From the NCBI GenBank assembly GCA_022575985.1, contig JAKSXM010000007.1, positions 30,010,501-30,074,500 on the forward strand: a DNA stretch of 64,000 nucleotides, read 5' to 3'. Every line of letters starts with the position of its first letter. Within the stretch, counting starts at the first letter, position 1. Shown here piece after piece: positions 32,735 through 45,312 of the stretch. The stretch is from Anagrus nilaparvatae (lineage: Eukaryota; Arthropoda; Insecta; Hymenoptera; Mymaridae). Below the pieces are notes generated by a model. That model searched no databases and was not told the DNA's origin. It saw only the letters and a program-made list of their open reading frames with translations. A program made the translations under genes and the position numbers.

Positions 32735-35105
32735 CTTCTTAAACGCAACATCCCTAAAGAAGCACATAGAGGAAGTTCATCAGTATCTCTTGAATGATCA
32801 ATTTTTTCATGTTTTTGGTATTGCAGAAACTAGGCTGGGTCCCGAAATGCATGATAATATAATTGATATAAAAGGCTATAGTATGCTCCGTCAAGATCGA
32901 AATATCAGAGGTGGTGGCGTACATTTATATATTAAAGATAAATTTAAGGCTAAAGTCATATTAACATCAAAAATTGAGCATGCAAAAAAACCACTCAAGC
33001 CTGAATACATTTTCTGCTCAATTTGGGAAATTAATTCAACTCCTACTTTATTGGTACTAGTGTACCGCCCCCTGATGTTCCTATTAGATCTGACATGAAA
33101 TTAGCCCATACACTTCGATCTGTTTCAACCGACTATAGCCACAAGGTTGTTATAGGTGATTGGAATGCAGACATTCTCATAAAAAGAAATTCGGACACTC
33201 GCTTTCTCAGAGGCTTCATGAATGAGCTATCTCTTCAGCTTGTAAATACAGGTACTCACATCATACTGATAAAGACACTTGGATAGATACTATTTTTGTT
33301 GATGAGTGTGATACTTTTGTAAACTATGATCGTTTTTTACCAACATTTTCGAGTAGAAATGACATGATAACAGTCACAATTAAAGTTTTTTATTCCTCGG
33401 AAATAAATAACAACTACACTTACAAAGGTATTAACAAAATCTTCACTTCTCAAGAACTTAACTCATTTCTGCAAAACAAGATTGGACTGCTTTCGTATCA
33501 AATAATAGTTCGTTTGATGTTAATCATGGCCTCACAATTAGCCTCACAATTAACAACTCATCTGCAAAACTCACTAGATTCACTGGCCCCTGACAAGACA
33601 GTTAACCCTAAAAAGAGATTAAGTCCTTGGATTAATACTCAACTGAAATTGCTCATATCCAAACGAAACGCTACCAGCAGACGATATCAAAGGACAGGGT
33701 CTCGTTATCTATTTAACAAATTTTTAGCCCTAGCTGCTGAGGTTGAAGAAAAAACTGGGGTTGCTCGTAGTGCTTATATGCACAATAGAATATCCAATGC
33801 CCTTGACAATCATAAAAAATTCTGGTTGGAAATGAGAAATCTAGATCTAATTCCCAAAGTAAGTGATGCCCTTCATGGATTTTCACCTGAAGAATTGAAC
33901 GCATATTTTTCCAACATCTGTTTTTCTCCTTTGGAAGATTCAGCCTCTTCTCATAATATTATATCATCCGCTACACCAGATGGTTTTAAATTTAATGAGG
34001 TTACAGTGAGTCACGTCATATTAGCTGTCTCTCACTTCAACTCTCAGGCTAAGGGTGAAGATGGCATTCCCCAAAGTCTTATTGCCAAAGCATTACCATT
34101 GCTCAACTCCTCACCAACTTATTTAATGCTTCTACCAGGCTGCTGAAATAACTACAAGATATTGGTTTCTCCAAATCTGCTCTTCAATAGCTCTGGTCAT
34201 ATCTCTGCAATCGCTCGCAATGTGTCCACTCAAAATCATCTACATCTACTCCTCGTGATATCAATATAGGTGTTCCCCAAGGCTTTGCCCTGGGGCCACT
34301 CTTATTTTGTATATATGTAAATGACCTTTAGGTACATTTGAATGAAGAACACAGATTCAGGTTACTTTATGCAGATGACCTACAGATGTATGTACAGGTC
34401 CCAACTGACCAGATTGAATGGGGTATCCAACTTTTGATTGATTTAGCACATAAAATATCAGCATGGTGAGAACTCAATCGACTCTCCCTTAATGTTCAGC
34501 AGACTAAAGCCATATTTTTTGGAACAACTCATATGGTAGGATTATTTAAAAAATTAAATATTCCCTCCATTGCAATAAATAAAAATGGTTATTCGGAACC
34601 ATTTGTAGATTAAGTTACCAGTCTTGGTGTAATCCTAATCCCTGATACTTCTCCACCTTGATTACTGCACAGTAGTATATTCTGGTGCTAACCTTCAACT
34701 GCGCAAACAACTACAACGTCTAGCAAATGCATCGATAAGGTACATTTACAATGTAAGGTGGAATGATCACATAAAACCTTACAGAAAAAGACTAAAGTGG
34801 CTGCTTACAGACACCCGTCGTGACTGTTTTGCCGTGTTAATTATGTTTAGGGTTGTATATATGAAGGAGCCTTCTACCCCTTCTACTCTCCCTCTTTAAA
34901 CCCTATCACTCGGATAATCCAAAGAGAGGTCCTCGTCAAGATCTAGAAATACCTCTAGCAGCCACTAACTGCGGGACTTTATCTTTTCAAGTTCACTATG
35001 CTAAGCTATGGAATTCCATTCCACCTTGCATCCGCTACCTCCCATCATTTTCTCAATTTAAGAGGGGTATAAAAAATCTAAGTTTGAAGAACGAATGTTG
35101 AATAG
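32735..35105 (+). mobile_element. CR1/Jockey-type LINE relic
   Basis: It is colinear with the minus-strand CR1/Jockey-type ORF2 at 41.1-44.0 kb but heavily decayed. It begins within the endonuclease (FLNA-like start), keeps about 400 codons in frame segments, then loses about 110 RT residues between SSPTYLM (34.12 kb) and the LLKKLQDIGFSKS region. A second smaller deletion lies near 34.65 kb. It ends near FKRGIKN at 35.07 kb. The 3' tail is not recognisable. Confidence 0.85.
32790..35101 (+). pseudogene. CR1/Jockey-type endonuclease-RT ORF2 (degenerate)
   Basis: Endonuclease traces are FHVFGIAETRLGPEM, GGGVHLYIKDKF, KVVIGDWNADIL and SSRNDMITV in three frames. The open stretch 33364-34146 (about 260 codons) covers the linker, with NPKKRLSPWINTQLKLL and ALHGFSPEELNAYFSNI. 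The RT palm survives only as GVPQGFALGPLLFCIYVNDL and LLYADDLQMYVQ, with stops in between. Motif A is deleted. The C-terminal segment LRKQLQRLANASIRYI and PYRKRLKWL is recognisable. Non-functional. Confidence 0.85.
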
Positions 35106-36935
35106 TGAAGTTACATATTAATAATTGTAAGATCAGTATTATTATCACGATTTTATTTTATTTTATATTTTAAATCTCTAATTACTATTAGTTTATTTTA
35201 ATTTATAAATTAATTACGAAAAATTTTTTTGTATTCAAAATTTATCAAATTATATTTAATATTTAAAATCATATTTAATATTTAAAATTTTTTAAATATT
35301 TACAATGTTTATTTCTGTTGACTATTTTCAATTTATTAATTTACAAAATTATATTGACTTGTATATATTGTATTGTATTTCTTTATCCTCTATACTTGAT
35401 AGAGGTCGCCAACAATTACAACTGCAGTCACACCACCGCACTGTTTTAATTTATTTCTCAAAGGAACCGCTATATTGACAAGCACAGTAGTGCGCCGTTT
35501 TTGGCGACAGTTCAAAACACACACCGTGTATAAAGTCAAAGCGCACGACGTGCTTATAAAGTCCCATAAAAAATTTTTTAAATTGATTTTATTAAAAGAG
35601 AAAATATTATGGCAGTTAAAGCATTTAATGAATTTTACCCTTTAATCAATGCGAGTATAAAATAGAAAAAAAAATTTTCCTAACTCTTTTCAATTTTTCA
35701 CAATACCACATCGACTTTAACAAGGGAGGTAAAATGCTTGATTTTTAGTTGCTTCTCTTTTTAATTTTACGAGATTTTTATTCAGAACAACCTATCTCTT
35801 TTTATCTTGATACATGTCTAAATACGGCTGTTCTTCTCTTTTATACTGTTACTTGTTATTATTATTATTATTCTTATATTATGTATATATATGTAACAAA
35901 AAAAAATGAGTCTCTTTCTTATTATATTTTTAGTATAAAGTGATGATGATGATGTAATTCCCACTCTTTTTTTTCTAATAGACTTTGTTTCTCATTCATC
36001 AATATTATGGTTTTTATTGTTATTATTGTTATTGATGTTGTTATAATATACTAAAATAAGAACGCAATTTTACGCATAATATGTATATACATTATAATAA
36101 TAATATGCCCGGATTTTTGAAAAAATTTTGTTGCTACCATAATAAAATATATGTATGTATTTTTAAAAAAGTATCAAAAATATCCTTTTAATTAAAAAAT
36201 TTTTTAATTTCGTTATACTTAAAAAAATGACGATTTTTGTCAAAAATTTTATTATATTTATAATTATTTGCTAAATTTTATGTATAATTTTTTTTAATGC
36301 ATTTTATTTTTTAAAACATATTGTAACCTTGTTTTAATTATGGAAATTTTAATATTGTTCAAATATTATTTTTATATTTGCACAAGTGCATTTTTAAAAT
36401 CGAAGTAAAATTTTTTTACATGAGTTTTCCAAATAATTTGCTTTAGTAAACAAAGTTAAATTAAAAAATAATTTTGATAAAAAGCGTTATTATTAAATTT
36501 TTTTAAATAAAATTTATTTGTTTTTGAAAAAGGGATTATTTTATGAGTTATCTAGAAAAGTCATAAAAAAGAGAGAAAGAAATTTTTTTTTTTTAAACTT
36601 AGAAAAATTCTGGCTCATATAAAATTAAAAAAATTTTATATATTTGTGTGCAATAGGAAATCTTGAGCAGATTAACCTTTCAGTATCTAAATAATTTCTT
36701 GAGAGTTAAGTACATAATATTTTTTAATATTATTTAAATCTTTTTGGGCCTTTTATTTGTAAAGAAATTATTTAAAAAATATAGATATGTTAAATTACTT
36801 AATTATTATTGTAAAAAATAAATTGCAATTATTTTAAAATGTGATTAATTATTTTTAACTGTTTAAAAAACATTGCTATTTTCTAATATACACTGATAAA
36901 TAAGTTTTATTTTAAATGTAATTTTTTTAAAGAAA
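35106..36935. other. AT-rich stretch, no gene seen
   Basis: It contains a short ATT/ATA-rich patch near 35860-35880, a (GATGAT) run at 35941-35955 and long A/T runs. No coding frame with a recognisable domain is found. Confidence 0.5.
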
Positions 36936-39093
36936 TATATATGGGCATATCCATTACTTTTCATACAAAAGTGTGCGCACCCATGACTCCGATCGAGCTC
37001 AAATTTTTAGGGGTGATTTGAAGTAATAAAAAACTCAGCCAGCCAAAATTTCAGCCATTTTGCAGGACGGGTTGCCGAGATACAAGCTCCAAAAGGTCCA
37101 AAAATAGCTGTTTTTAGCCAATTTTCAAAAAATTACTGGGCTTCAAGGATTAGTCCAAAAAACATCCAGCTGGTCTCATTTTTTTCCTTGAACTTTCAAC
37201 TTTTACCAAAAAAATTTTCAAAAAGTTTCATGAAGTTGATTTTTACATACTGGCATTGATTAACGTAAGATTCATTTTATAGGAAAATGCTGATTTTTGA
37301 ACTTAAATTGTGACTCAGCATCATTAGCTAAAGAATTCCGGTTCGTTTCATTAAAAGCGTCTAGCAAAGACCTTTCAAATGAGACCTTAAACGTTAAAAA
37401 AGCTTATCAGGGACCGGAGATATAAGCAATTGAAAGTTTGCTGTTTCCGAAAATATCGATTTTTGAACAACTTTAATCGTCTACAAAATTTTTCTCTGAG
37501 CGTTTAAAGAGCTGAAAATTTCAGGGAAGCTTCTTTTGATATTAAAAAAAATTCTCTAAAAATTTGGGCGATGGTATTGGTTTCTGTTTGTAGATATAAG
37601 ACTCTGAAAATGTGTAATAATTGGACCAATATTGGCCAATAATTGGTTAAGGGGTCAATCAAAAAATTTTTCTTCTTCAATATTCGAATAGTCAGGGAAA
37701 AATGAGCTGATTTTAAAAAAAAAATTTTTATTTTTGACCGAAAAATAAGCAAGTTATCATCATTTTAAGATTTTTTAAAAAATATTCCAAAAATCCCAGT
37801 TTTAGGGTCATTATACAGTATTCTAACTTGAAATAACGATAACTCGCTTATTTTTCGGTCTAAAATAAAAATTTTTTTTTTAAATTGTCGAATTTTTTCC
37901 TTGCTATTCGAATATTTACAAAAAAGAAACTTTTTATATGCAAAAATAATTTTTTTTTGGCAAATTACTTTAGAACTTACTTTATTTTGTCAATGTATTA
38001 GGGTAGTTTTTGGCCCAAAAAAATAATTTTTGCATATAAAAAGTTTCTTTTTTGTAAATATTCGAATAGCCAGGAAAAAATTCGACAATTTAAAAAAAAA
38101 AAATTTTATTTTAGACCGAAAAATAAGCGAGTTATCGTTATTTCAAGTTAGAATACTGTATAATGACCCTAAAACTGGGATTTTTGGAATATTTTTTAAA
38201 AAATCTTAAAATGATGATAACTTGCTTATTTTTCGGTCAAAAATAAAATTTTTTTTTTTTAAATCAGCTCATTTTTCCCTGACTATTCGAATATTGAAGA
38301 AGAAAAATTTTTTGATTGACCCCTTAACCAATTATTGGCCAATATTGGTCCAATTATTACACATTTTCAGAGTCTTATATCTACAAACAGAAGCCAATAC
38401 CATCGCCCAAATTTTTAGGGAATTTTTTTTAATATCAAAAGAAGCTTCCCTGAAATTTTCAGCTCTTTAAACGCTCAGAGAAAAATTTTGTAGACGATTA
38501 AAGTTGTTCAAAAATCGATATTTTCGGAAACAGCAAACTTTCAATTGCTTATATCTCCGGTCCCTGATAAGCTTTTTTAACGTTTAAGGTCTCATTTGAA
38601 AGGTCTTTGCTAGACGCTTTTAATGAAACGAACCGGAATTCTTTAGCTAATGATGCTGAGTCACAATTTAAGTTCAAAAATCAGCATTTTCCTATAAAAT
38701 GAATCTTACGTTAATCAATGCCAGTATGTAAAAATCAACTTCATGAAACTTTTTGAAAATTTTTTTGGTAAAAGTTGAAAGTTCAAGGAAAAAAATGAGA
38801 CCAGCTGGATGTTTTTTGGACTAATCCTTGAAGCCCAGTAAATTTTTGAAAATTGGCTAAAAACAGCTATTTTTGGACCTTTTAGAGCTTGTATCTCGGC
38901 AACCCGTCCTGCAAAATGGCTGAAATTTTGGCTGGCTGTGTTTTTTATTACTTTAAATCACCTCTGAAAGTCACCTCGGAAGTCTAAAATAGGAGCGGTT
39001 TCACAAATCTCAGGTAAAAAGTGACACAAAAAAATTTTTTTTTCGTTTTTTATTTTTCGGCTGGTCGTTTTTCCCTGGACGTGCCCATATATA
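36936..39093. mobile_element. 2.16 kb foldback element
   Basis: The ends TATATATGGGCA (36936) and TGCCCATATATA (ending 39093) are inverted. The long arms 37013-37985 and about 37995-38965 are nearly identical inverted copies, sharing GGCTGAAATTTTGGCTGGCT and GGACTAATCCTTGAAGCCCA. Both strands give the same 82-codon frame (37504-37752 minus and 38222-38470 plus), which is only a consequence of the palindrome. About 120 bp at the right end and 65 bp at the left end lie outside the paired arms. No protein domain is seen. Confidence 0.85.
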
Positions 39094-39600
39094 TAGGATA
39101 TAGGATGAGTCCAAAACTTTTATAATTTTCGAAAAATTATTTTATCTTTTGACAGATCCAGCCGATCGCCTTGAAAGTTTAGGTGGATACGTAAAAAATA
39201 TACCCGAATCGAATGAAATTATTTTTGATAAAAAAATTTTTCCTCGGTTTTCAGTTTTTTTGGTTTTTTTTTAAAATTTGATAAAAATTTTATCCTTGGA
39301 AATCCATTTATTTCAACATAAAAAATTTTTGTCGTTATCAATCAAAACAAAACCTAGCCTATGTTTTGACCGGTAATTTTTGCTAACTTTTGCCGTAAAC
39401 CCCGCTCCTCTAACTTTTATCGCTTTCTAGTTTATCCATTTCGGACAAACAAACAAACATACAAAATTAAAAATTTATATATATATAGGATAGGATAGGA
39501 TAGGATAGGATAGGATAGGATAGGATAGGATAGGATAGGATAGGATAGGATAGGATAGGATAGGATAGGATAGGATAGGATAAGATATAGGATTATAGTG
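39094..39600 (+). repeat. Repeat 3' end with (GGATA)n array
   Basis: The unit begins near ATAGGATGAGTCCAAAACTT and ends with CGGACAAACAAACAAACATA, TATATATATAG and about 19 GGATA pentamers (39487-39582). GATATAGGAT occurs on both sides (about 39098-39108 and 39583-39592), which may be a target duplication. This looks like the 3' end of a LINE or SINE that ends in simple repeats, as at 20.3 kb. Confidence 0.5.
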
Positions 39601-39736
39601 GTTTTTTTTTTCGAAGTATCCGGGATTCCTAACGCGCTGGCAGGATTCGAAAATATAAGTAAAAAAAAAAATGTTTCTCGTTGGATTTAGATCAAACCAT
39701 CGATTTTCGAGCCCACAATAGTATTTTAAGTATCAA

Positions 39737-39915
39737 GGGCGTAAAGGTTTCGGCACTAGCGTGAGCACTAGCACGAGTGCTCGGCGAAGCCGGGCACGAG
39801 TGATAAGTGTTCACGCTCGTGTCTAAAGTATTTCGCCCATGATGCTTACACTATTTTTTGCCCACCTAGGCGTAGAACGAGTTCAGAAAATTCTTTAAAC
39901 ACGAGTTTTACGCCC
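39737..39915. repeat. Small GC-rich inverted-repeat element
   Basis: GGGCGTAAA at the left and TTTTACGCCC at the right bound a unit with internal short palindromes (GCACTAGCGTGAGCACTAGC and GAGTGCTCGGCGAAGCCGGG). The base composition is much richer in GC than the surroundings. It is probably a small MITE. Confidence 0.4.
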
Positions 39916-40019
39916 GGGAGGGCAAAAAAGTTTTTTTTTGGCCTCCATAAAATTGGGATTATCTCAAAACTTTCAGTTTTTCTAGTGGCTTAAAATCGTG
40001 TTTAAAATTATGTTTCAAT

Positions 40020-40724
40020 TGATATCCTTTAGTATTTTTTCCTCAGAAATCAGATAAAACCATTTATTTTAGCTTTTGACCACGTTTTATAGGAGAAAAA
40101 TCTGTTTTCATTGCCTTTTAGGGTCCAAATTTCAAGGGGTCCTTTTTTAAAAGTTTTGTAGTTTTCTGAATAAATTTATCTGTTTATTAATTACAAGAGA
40201 AGCTTGTCTATTTTTTCCCCAGGAATCCGATTATTTTAGCTTTTATGCAGGAGAAAAATCGATTATATTGGTTTTTAAGGTTCCATTTTTAAGGAAATCT
40301 ACTATAAAAGGTTAGCAGTTTTCAAAAAAAGTTTTTTAAAGATTATTTACAAAAGGGTCTTTAATATTTTTCCCCCAGGAACCCGATAAAACCATTTATT
40401 TTTGTTTTTGATCACGTCATGTAGGAGAGAAATCGATTTTTGTCGAGTTTTAGGGTCTCAATTTTAAGGAAATCAATCATTCGTTTAATAGTTTACTAAA
40501 TAAATTTTTCTGAATATTATTTACTAAAAAGATTTATGTATTTTTTTTCCAGGAATCAGATCAAACCATTTATTTTTGCTTTTGACCTCGTATTATACGA
40601 GAAAAATTGATATTTGTCATTTTCAGGGTCATAATTTTAAGGAAATTAATTATAAGACTTTTTTTCAGAATATATTATTCTGAAGAATATTTTCTAATGA
40701 GACTTGAGTATTTTTTCCTGAGGA
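40020..40724. repeat. Satellite-like tandem repeat, ~165 bp units
   Basis: Four to five diverged units are marked by AGGAATCAGATCAAACCATT, TTTTGACC(A/T)CGT, GGAGAAAAATCGAT and AGGGTC-ATTTTAAGGAAAT. The array abuts the 3' end of the CR1/Jockey-type LINE. Confidence 0.6.
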
Positions 40725-41135
40725 ATTATTATTATTATTCAGTTTATTTGCCATGACAAAAATTTAGTATACACTCATTTACAATTGAAATATAAATTAA
40801 TACAATATATGATACAGAAATAATGTTTACAATTTGTATAAGATTTTAAAATACAATATATGATAAAATTGAAAATAAAAATAATATTCATAATTAGAGT
40901 AAATGTTAATGTAAAATAATTCAAATAAAATCAAATTAAGGTCAACAACAATCTGACACTAATAATTAATTGATAAGTATCTATATATCTATATAACAAT
41001 TGCTATAACGTCAATAAATCTATAAGTAAATAAATAACAGTCAATAATTATATTTAAATAACAGTAAATAATAAATATATAATATAATATATAGTCAATA
41101 ATTAATAGAATTAGTCAATAAAAATAGTCAATAAA

Positions 41136-44027
41136 TTAATTAAATATGGTAAATAAAGTATAAATTAAAATAAGTAAGTGAATAAAGTAAATTAATAGTG
41201 ATTTATTATCCAGACTAAATAAATATTTTTTAATGCTATTTTTAAACTGGTTATATGATGGGAGATCGCGTATGCATGGAGGAATTTTATTCCAAAATTT
41301 AGCATATTTAACTTGAAAAGATTGTAAACCCCAATTGTGTACAACGGAGGGTATATCCAGATCTTTACGTGGTCCACGAGTTGGTCTGTCTCTTTTGTAT
41401 GGTTTAAATAGAGGTAACAGAAAAGGGGGTTGTTTCATACGTATTATTTTATACATAGTCAATGATGCAAAATAGTCCATGCGCGTGGTTATTTGCATCC
41501 AGTTAAGTCGTCTCCTGTAAGGAGTAATATGCTCCTGCCGTTTTAGACCGAAAATATATCTAATGCTTGAGTTAGAAAGTCTCTGGAGCTGGTCAGTCAG
41601 CTGTTTAGAAATATCAGAGTAAACAACACTACAATAATCTAAATGCGGCATCACTAGTGATTCAACTAGACGTTTACGGAGATTTTGAGATGTGCAGGGC
41701 CTGATGATTCGAAGACCATAGAGTACCCTATTCACTTTTTTGGTGACCTGTTGAATGTGAGAACGCCAGGAGAGGGTATTATCAAGTATAACACCAAGGC
41801 AGGTAACTTGATCCACAAATTGGATACAGTCACCATTCATATTGAGATTTATTTTTGGTATGTCTAGCATTTTGAATGTTTTTAAGGATTTACAAGATCC
41901 GAAAACAATGGCCTTGGTCTTTTGAATATTTAAGGATAAGCCATTTGCTTCTGCCCATGACACCACTATTTTTGCTGACTTTGTTAATTGTTCTATGCCC
42001 TGCTCTATTAGATGTAATGGTGTTTGGACATATATATGAAGATCATCAGCATACAAAAGCCTGAAAGTGCTATGCTCATCCAAGTGATCCTTTAGATCAT
42101 TCATGTAAATACAAAACAGGAGTGGACCAAGTACTGAGCCTTGGGGCACTCCTATGTTTATATTACGATATGAGGAAGAGGATACTTTGGAGGCAACACA
42201 CATTGAGCGACCACTCAAATATGACCAGAACCAGATTAATGATGACTTTGAAAAGCCAATCACCTGAAGTTTTTTAAGAAGCTTAGATGGTGAAACATTG
42301 TCGAATGCCTTAGAAAAATCAAACTGCATTAGCAGGGTAGCTAGCTTCTTTTCCTTACCCAGGCGTATATCATCAGTTAATTTAATTAAAGCAGACTGAG
42401 TACTGTGATATTTGTGAAAGCCTGTTTGATATATATCCATAACTTTTCTTTTATTCAAGAAGCCTACCACCTGATCATGAGCAAGCTTTTCCAAGACCTT
42501 CGACAAGAAGCATAAGAGAGATACAGGGCGAAAATCAGAAGGAGTCGATGGTATAGGTATTTTTTTTATTGCTAGAACTCTAGACTTTTTCCATTCTGCT
42601 GGGAAAATACCCTTCGAAAGTGAGGCATTAAATAGTTTGGTTAGGTGCAAGGCTATTGTTGGAAGCGCCTTGGCTATGACACTTTGAGGAATTTCATCAT
42701 CCCCTTTCGCCTGCGAACAAAAATGAGAAACTGCAAGGATGACGTCATTTGTAGACACCTCTTTGAAAACGAAGCCCTCTTGTGAAGAACTGTTAATGAT
42801 GTTTAACGGCAAGGAAGAATCTTCAGTAGCAGAGATGGAAATATTTGAAAGATACGAATTTAGTTCTTCAGGGGAAAATCCATGAAGGGCATCATTGATT
42901 GTAGGGATGAGTCCAAGACTCTTCATTTCCTTCCAGAAATTCTTATTGACATCAAGAGTGCCACAAATGCGGTTATGCATATATGAGCAACGAGCATTCT
43001 CTGACTGTTCCTCATATTCATTTGCAAGCAATAGAAACTCATTTAGAAATTTTTTAGAGCCTGTTCTATGGTATCTTCTACTAGTGGCATCACGCTTTGA
43101 TTTTAATAAACGAAGTTCTGAGTTGAGCCAAGGAAATCTGATTTTCTCAGGTCTTAAAGTTTTGTCAGGGGCTAGTGTGTCAATAGCACTTTGTATATTA
43201 TTTGTCAATGTTGAAAGACCTTGCTCAATGTCAAAGTCATTTGTCTCAGGAGAGAAGGCTCTCCAATCAAGTTTAGCTAGGTAACTATTTAAATTATGAG
43301 CTGTTATTGTATTAATAGCCTTGTATTTAACTGGTACATTTGGAGGTTCAGGATGAAATGTTTCTATGGTGACTGAGATGATATCATGTCTACTTGGAAA
43401 GTTAGGAAGATGACGATCAGAACTTAGTACGGTATCACATTTGTCAACAAAAATACAATCTATCCAAGTGTCTTTGTCTTCTGTATGATGTGATGGACCT
43501 GTGTTTATCAGTTTAACTGATAAGTTACTCATAAGAGTGTCTAAAAACCACGTATCTGGATTGTTAGTGTTAAGTACATCAGCATTCCAGTCACCAATTA
43601 TAACCTTATGGCTATAATCAGAAATATGTAGGCTTAGTGAGTCAATAAATTCACGATCTGACCTGATATTGACATCAGGGGGACGATATACAATACCTAA
43701 TAATGTTGGAATAGAGTTACCCTGCCAATTAGAGCAAAGTAAAAATTCAGGTCTGAAAGGTTTGTCAGCTTTTTCAGTTTGCGAAGAACAAAATATCTTG
43801 GCTTTGAAATTCTCTTTGATATATAAGAGAACTCCACCACCATGAGTATTGCGATCTTGTCTCAATACGCTATAGCCTGGTATGTTTATGACATTGTCAC
43901 AGACATCTGATCCAAGTCTAGTTTCGGCAATACCGAATACATGATATGAATCATTTTTGGTCAAAAAATCACGAATCTGCCATATATGCTTCTTTAATGA
44001 AGATGCGTTTAAAAATCCAACGTTCAA
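41136..44027 (-). CDS. LINE ORF2: endonuclease-reverse transcriptase (CR1/Jockey type)
   Basis: An intact 963-codon frame; the ATG is uncertain because the extreme 5' codon is TTG. The N-terminal APE-type endonuclease (residues about 1-240) shows GIAETRLG, GGGVLLYIKENF, VIIGDWNADVL and SRHDIISV, where the family usually has SDH. The RT (about 470-760) shows FDFSKAFDNVSP (motif A), GVPQGSVLGPLLF (B), LLYADDLHIYVQ (C, catalytic YADD), LNIQKTKAIVFG (D) and LGVILDNTLSWRSHI (E). The C-terminal region has RGPRKDLDIPSVVHNWGL and FWNKIPPCIRDLP. The protein would nick target DNA and copy its own RNA there. A related dead copy lies at 32.7-35.1 kb. It could not be expressed normally now because ORF1 is split upstream. 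Confidence 0.9.
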   Translation of the reverse strand: MNVGFLNASSLKKHIWQIRDFLTKNDSYHVFGIAETRLGSDVCDNVINIPGYSVLRQDRNTHGGGVLLYIKENFKAKIFCSSQTEKADKPFRPEFLLCSNWQGNSIPTLLGIVYRPPDVNIRSDREFIDSLSLHISDYSHKVIIGDWNADVLNTNNPDTWFLDTLMSNLSVKLINTGPSHHTEDKDTWIDCIFVDKCDTVLSSDRHLPNFPSRHDIISVTIETFHPEPPNVPVKYKAINTITAHNLNSYLAKLDWRAFSPETNDFDIEQGLSTLTNNIQSAIDTLAPDKTLRPEKIRFPWLNSELRLLKSKRDATSRRYHRTGSKKFLNEFLLLANEYEEQSENARCSYMHNRICGTLDVNKNFWKEMKSLGLIPTINDALHGFSPEELNSYLSNISISATEDSSLPLNIINSSSQEGFVFKEVSTNDVILAVSHFCSQAKGDDEIPQSVIAKALPTIALHLTKLFNASLSKGIFPAEWKKSRVLAIKKIPIPSTPSDFRPVSLLCFLSKVLEKLAHDQVVGFLNKRKVMDIYQTGFHKYHSTQSALIKLTDDIRLGKEKKLATLLMQFDFSKAFDNVSPSKLLKKLQVIGFSKSSLIWFWSYLSGRSMCVASKVSSSSYRNINIGVPQGSVLGPLLFCIYMNDLKDHLDEHSTFRLLYADDLHIYVQTPLHLIEQGIEQLTKSAKIVVSWAEANGLSLNIQKTKAIVFGSCKSLKTFKMLDIPKINLNMNGDCIQFVDQVTCLGVILDNTLSWRSHIQQVTKKVNRVLYGLRIIRPCTSQNLRKRLVESLVMPHLDYCSVVYSDISKQLTDQLQRLSNSSIRYIFGLKRQEHITPYRRRLNWMQITTRMDYFASLTMYKIIRMKQPPFLLPLFKPYKRDRPTRGPRKDLDIPSVVHNWGLQSFQVKYAKFWNKIPPCIRDLPSYNQFKNSIKKYLFSLDNKSLLIYFIHLLILIYTLFTIFN

Positions 44028-44201
44028 AGATCGACTGTTGGACGGAGTATCTTTGTTTCCTAGTCATGTTAAGCTATGCGGTATAGATGTGTTCTCCCTA
44101 CTAATGTGTTGTTTACGAAGAGGACTTGGAGTATTCCTACTATTAGAGGAAATAATTTTGAAGATAGCATTAAGGTCAGAAACTGATTTTACTGTATATG
44201 C

Positions 44202-45008
44202 TCACGTTCTGTTTCTCCACCTGACCAGAAAGTCTCCACAGCTATGCCAGACAAATTTGAAGCCTAGTCTCTGTGCAGTTTCCTTAATTAGAATATATTG
44301 ATTACGAGTGGCAGAAGTTAATACTTCATTGATAAAAATTTTTCTGTCTGGCAAGGCAGTAGCAACTTCCGAGTTTAAGGTAGATAAGTCAATGTCTTTT
44401 GTTGTGAGATAGTTAAGAGATTTTTTTTTTTGCATTACTAATTGTACCAATTCAGGATTTTTCAAGGTTATGATAAAAGAGGGTAATGTAATTGCTATTT
44501 CTTGATTTTGTGAAATAGATGATTTAGGACGAGCAAATCTTACCCTAGTTATGTCTAATCGATTGAAACAAGGGAGTACCATTTTTAAAATTGAAAACGC
44601 TATACATTTTAAGTTACTGTCATTGTTTATTTTCATAAAACCCGGAATGAAAAGCTCCCTTCTTTCAATCGGAAGTTCATTTAGTTTATCATGGACAGGA
44701 AGCAGGACATGAGGTGTGATTTTCTGATTAACAGAAGATTTCATGTGCATATTACAGTGTGTATTACTATGATCGTTATCAGTACTAGAATGACTATTTT
44801 TATTATCACAGTTGAGTTTATTATTACTAATATCACGGTTGTTTATTACGTCTAGATTGTTGTTGAAATTAAAATTATTTAATGTTAAATTCGAATCTAA
44901 ATTAGATAAGTTATTATTATTATTATTACTATTTTCTAAGTTATTTTTTAGCAAGTTAAGACTAATAGTTTCATTATTATTATTATTTTGAATATTATTA
45001 CTACTATT
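44202..45008 (-). pseudogene. LINE ORF1, C-terminal part (split)
   Basis: The frame is open leftwards from the target duplication (AATAGTAGTAAT on this strand). It is rich in Asn (long N runs), followed by an ordered part (PVHDKLNELPIERRELFIPG) and a C-terminal domain with KIFINEVLTSATRNQY and RLGFKFVWHSCGDFLVR. The last resembles the baculovirus-FP-like C-terminal domain found in ORF1 proteins of CR1/L2/Jockey-group LINEs, which binds nucleic acid. The N-terminal 80 codons lie 5 kb away at 50028-50267. Confidence 0.75.
44997..45008. repeat. Target-site duplication of R1-clade copy B (12 bp)
   Basis: ATTACTACTATT here is repeated at 50028-50039. It lies directly next to the poly(T), that is the poly(A) tail of the minus-strand element. 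Confidence 0.85.
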
Positions 45009-45312
45009 TTTTTTTTTTTTTTTTTTTTTATGGGAAATATGTGAATCTTACATCAGCCATGGAGTGTTTGCGGGCCTTAAAGACCCGCAAATTTCCATGA
45101 CCGCCCAGTTGCACAAAGTGCACAACTGGGAGACCACCGACGAACGCGGTCGCCGGCTACGCCCCAGATTCTTACTGGATAAACACACTTTAAACCCCCT
45201 GCGCTTGTTTGTCCCAAACCGGAACTCCCTTTTCAGGTATAACTTCAGTTTGGGACGCGCAGCCTAGGCAACTGGCCGCTGCCTTCCCCCTGCCTAGTGA
45301 CAGGAGAGCAAT

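Noticed and set aside
37504..38470. Two identical 82-codon frames on opposite strands
   Set aside because: They are the same arm sequence of a palindrome read twice. There is no known domain and the base composition is that of the foldback.
39640..39665. GGATTCGAA resembling a tRNA T-arm
   Set aside because: No cloverleaf can be built around it and there is no anticodon or acceptor stem.
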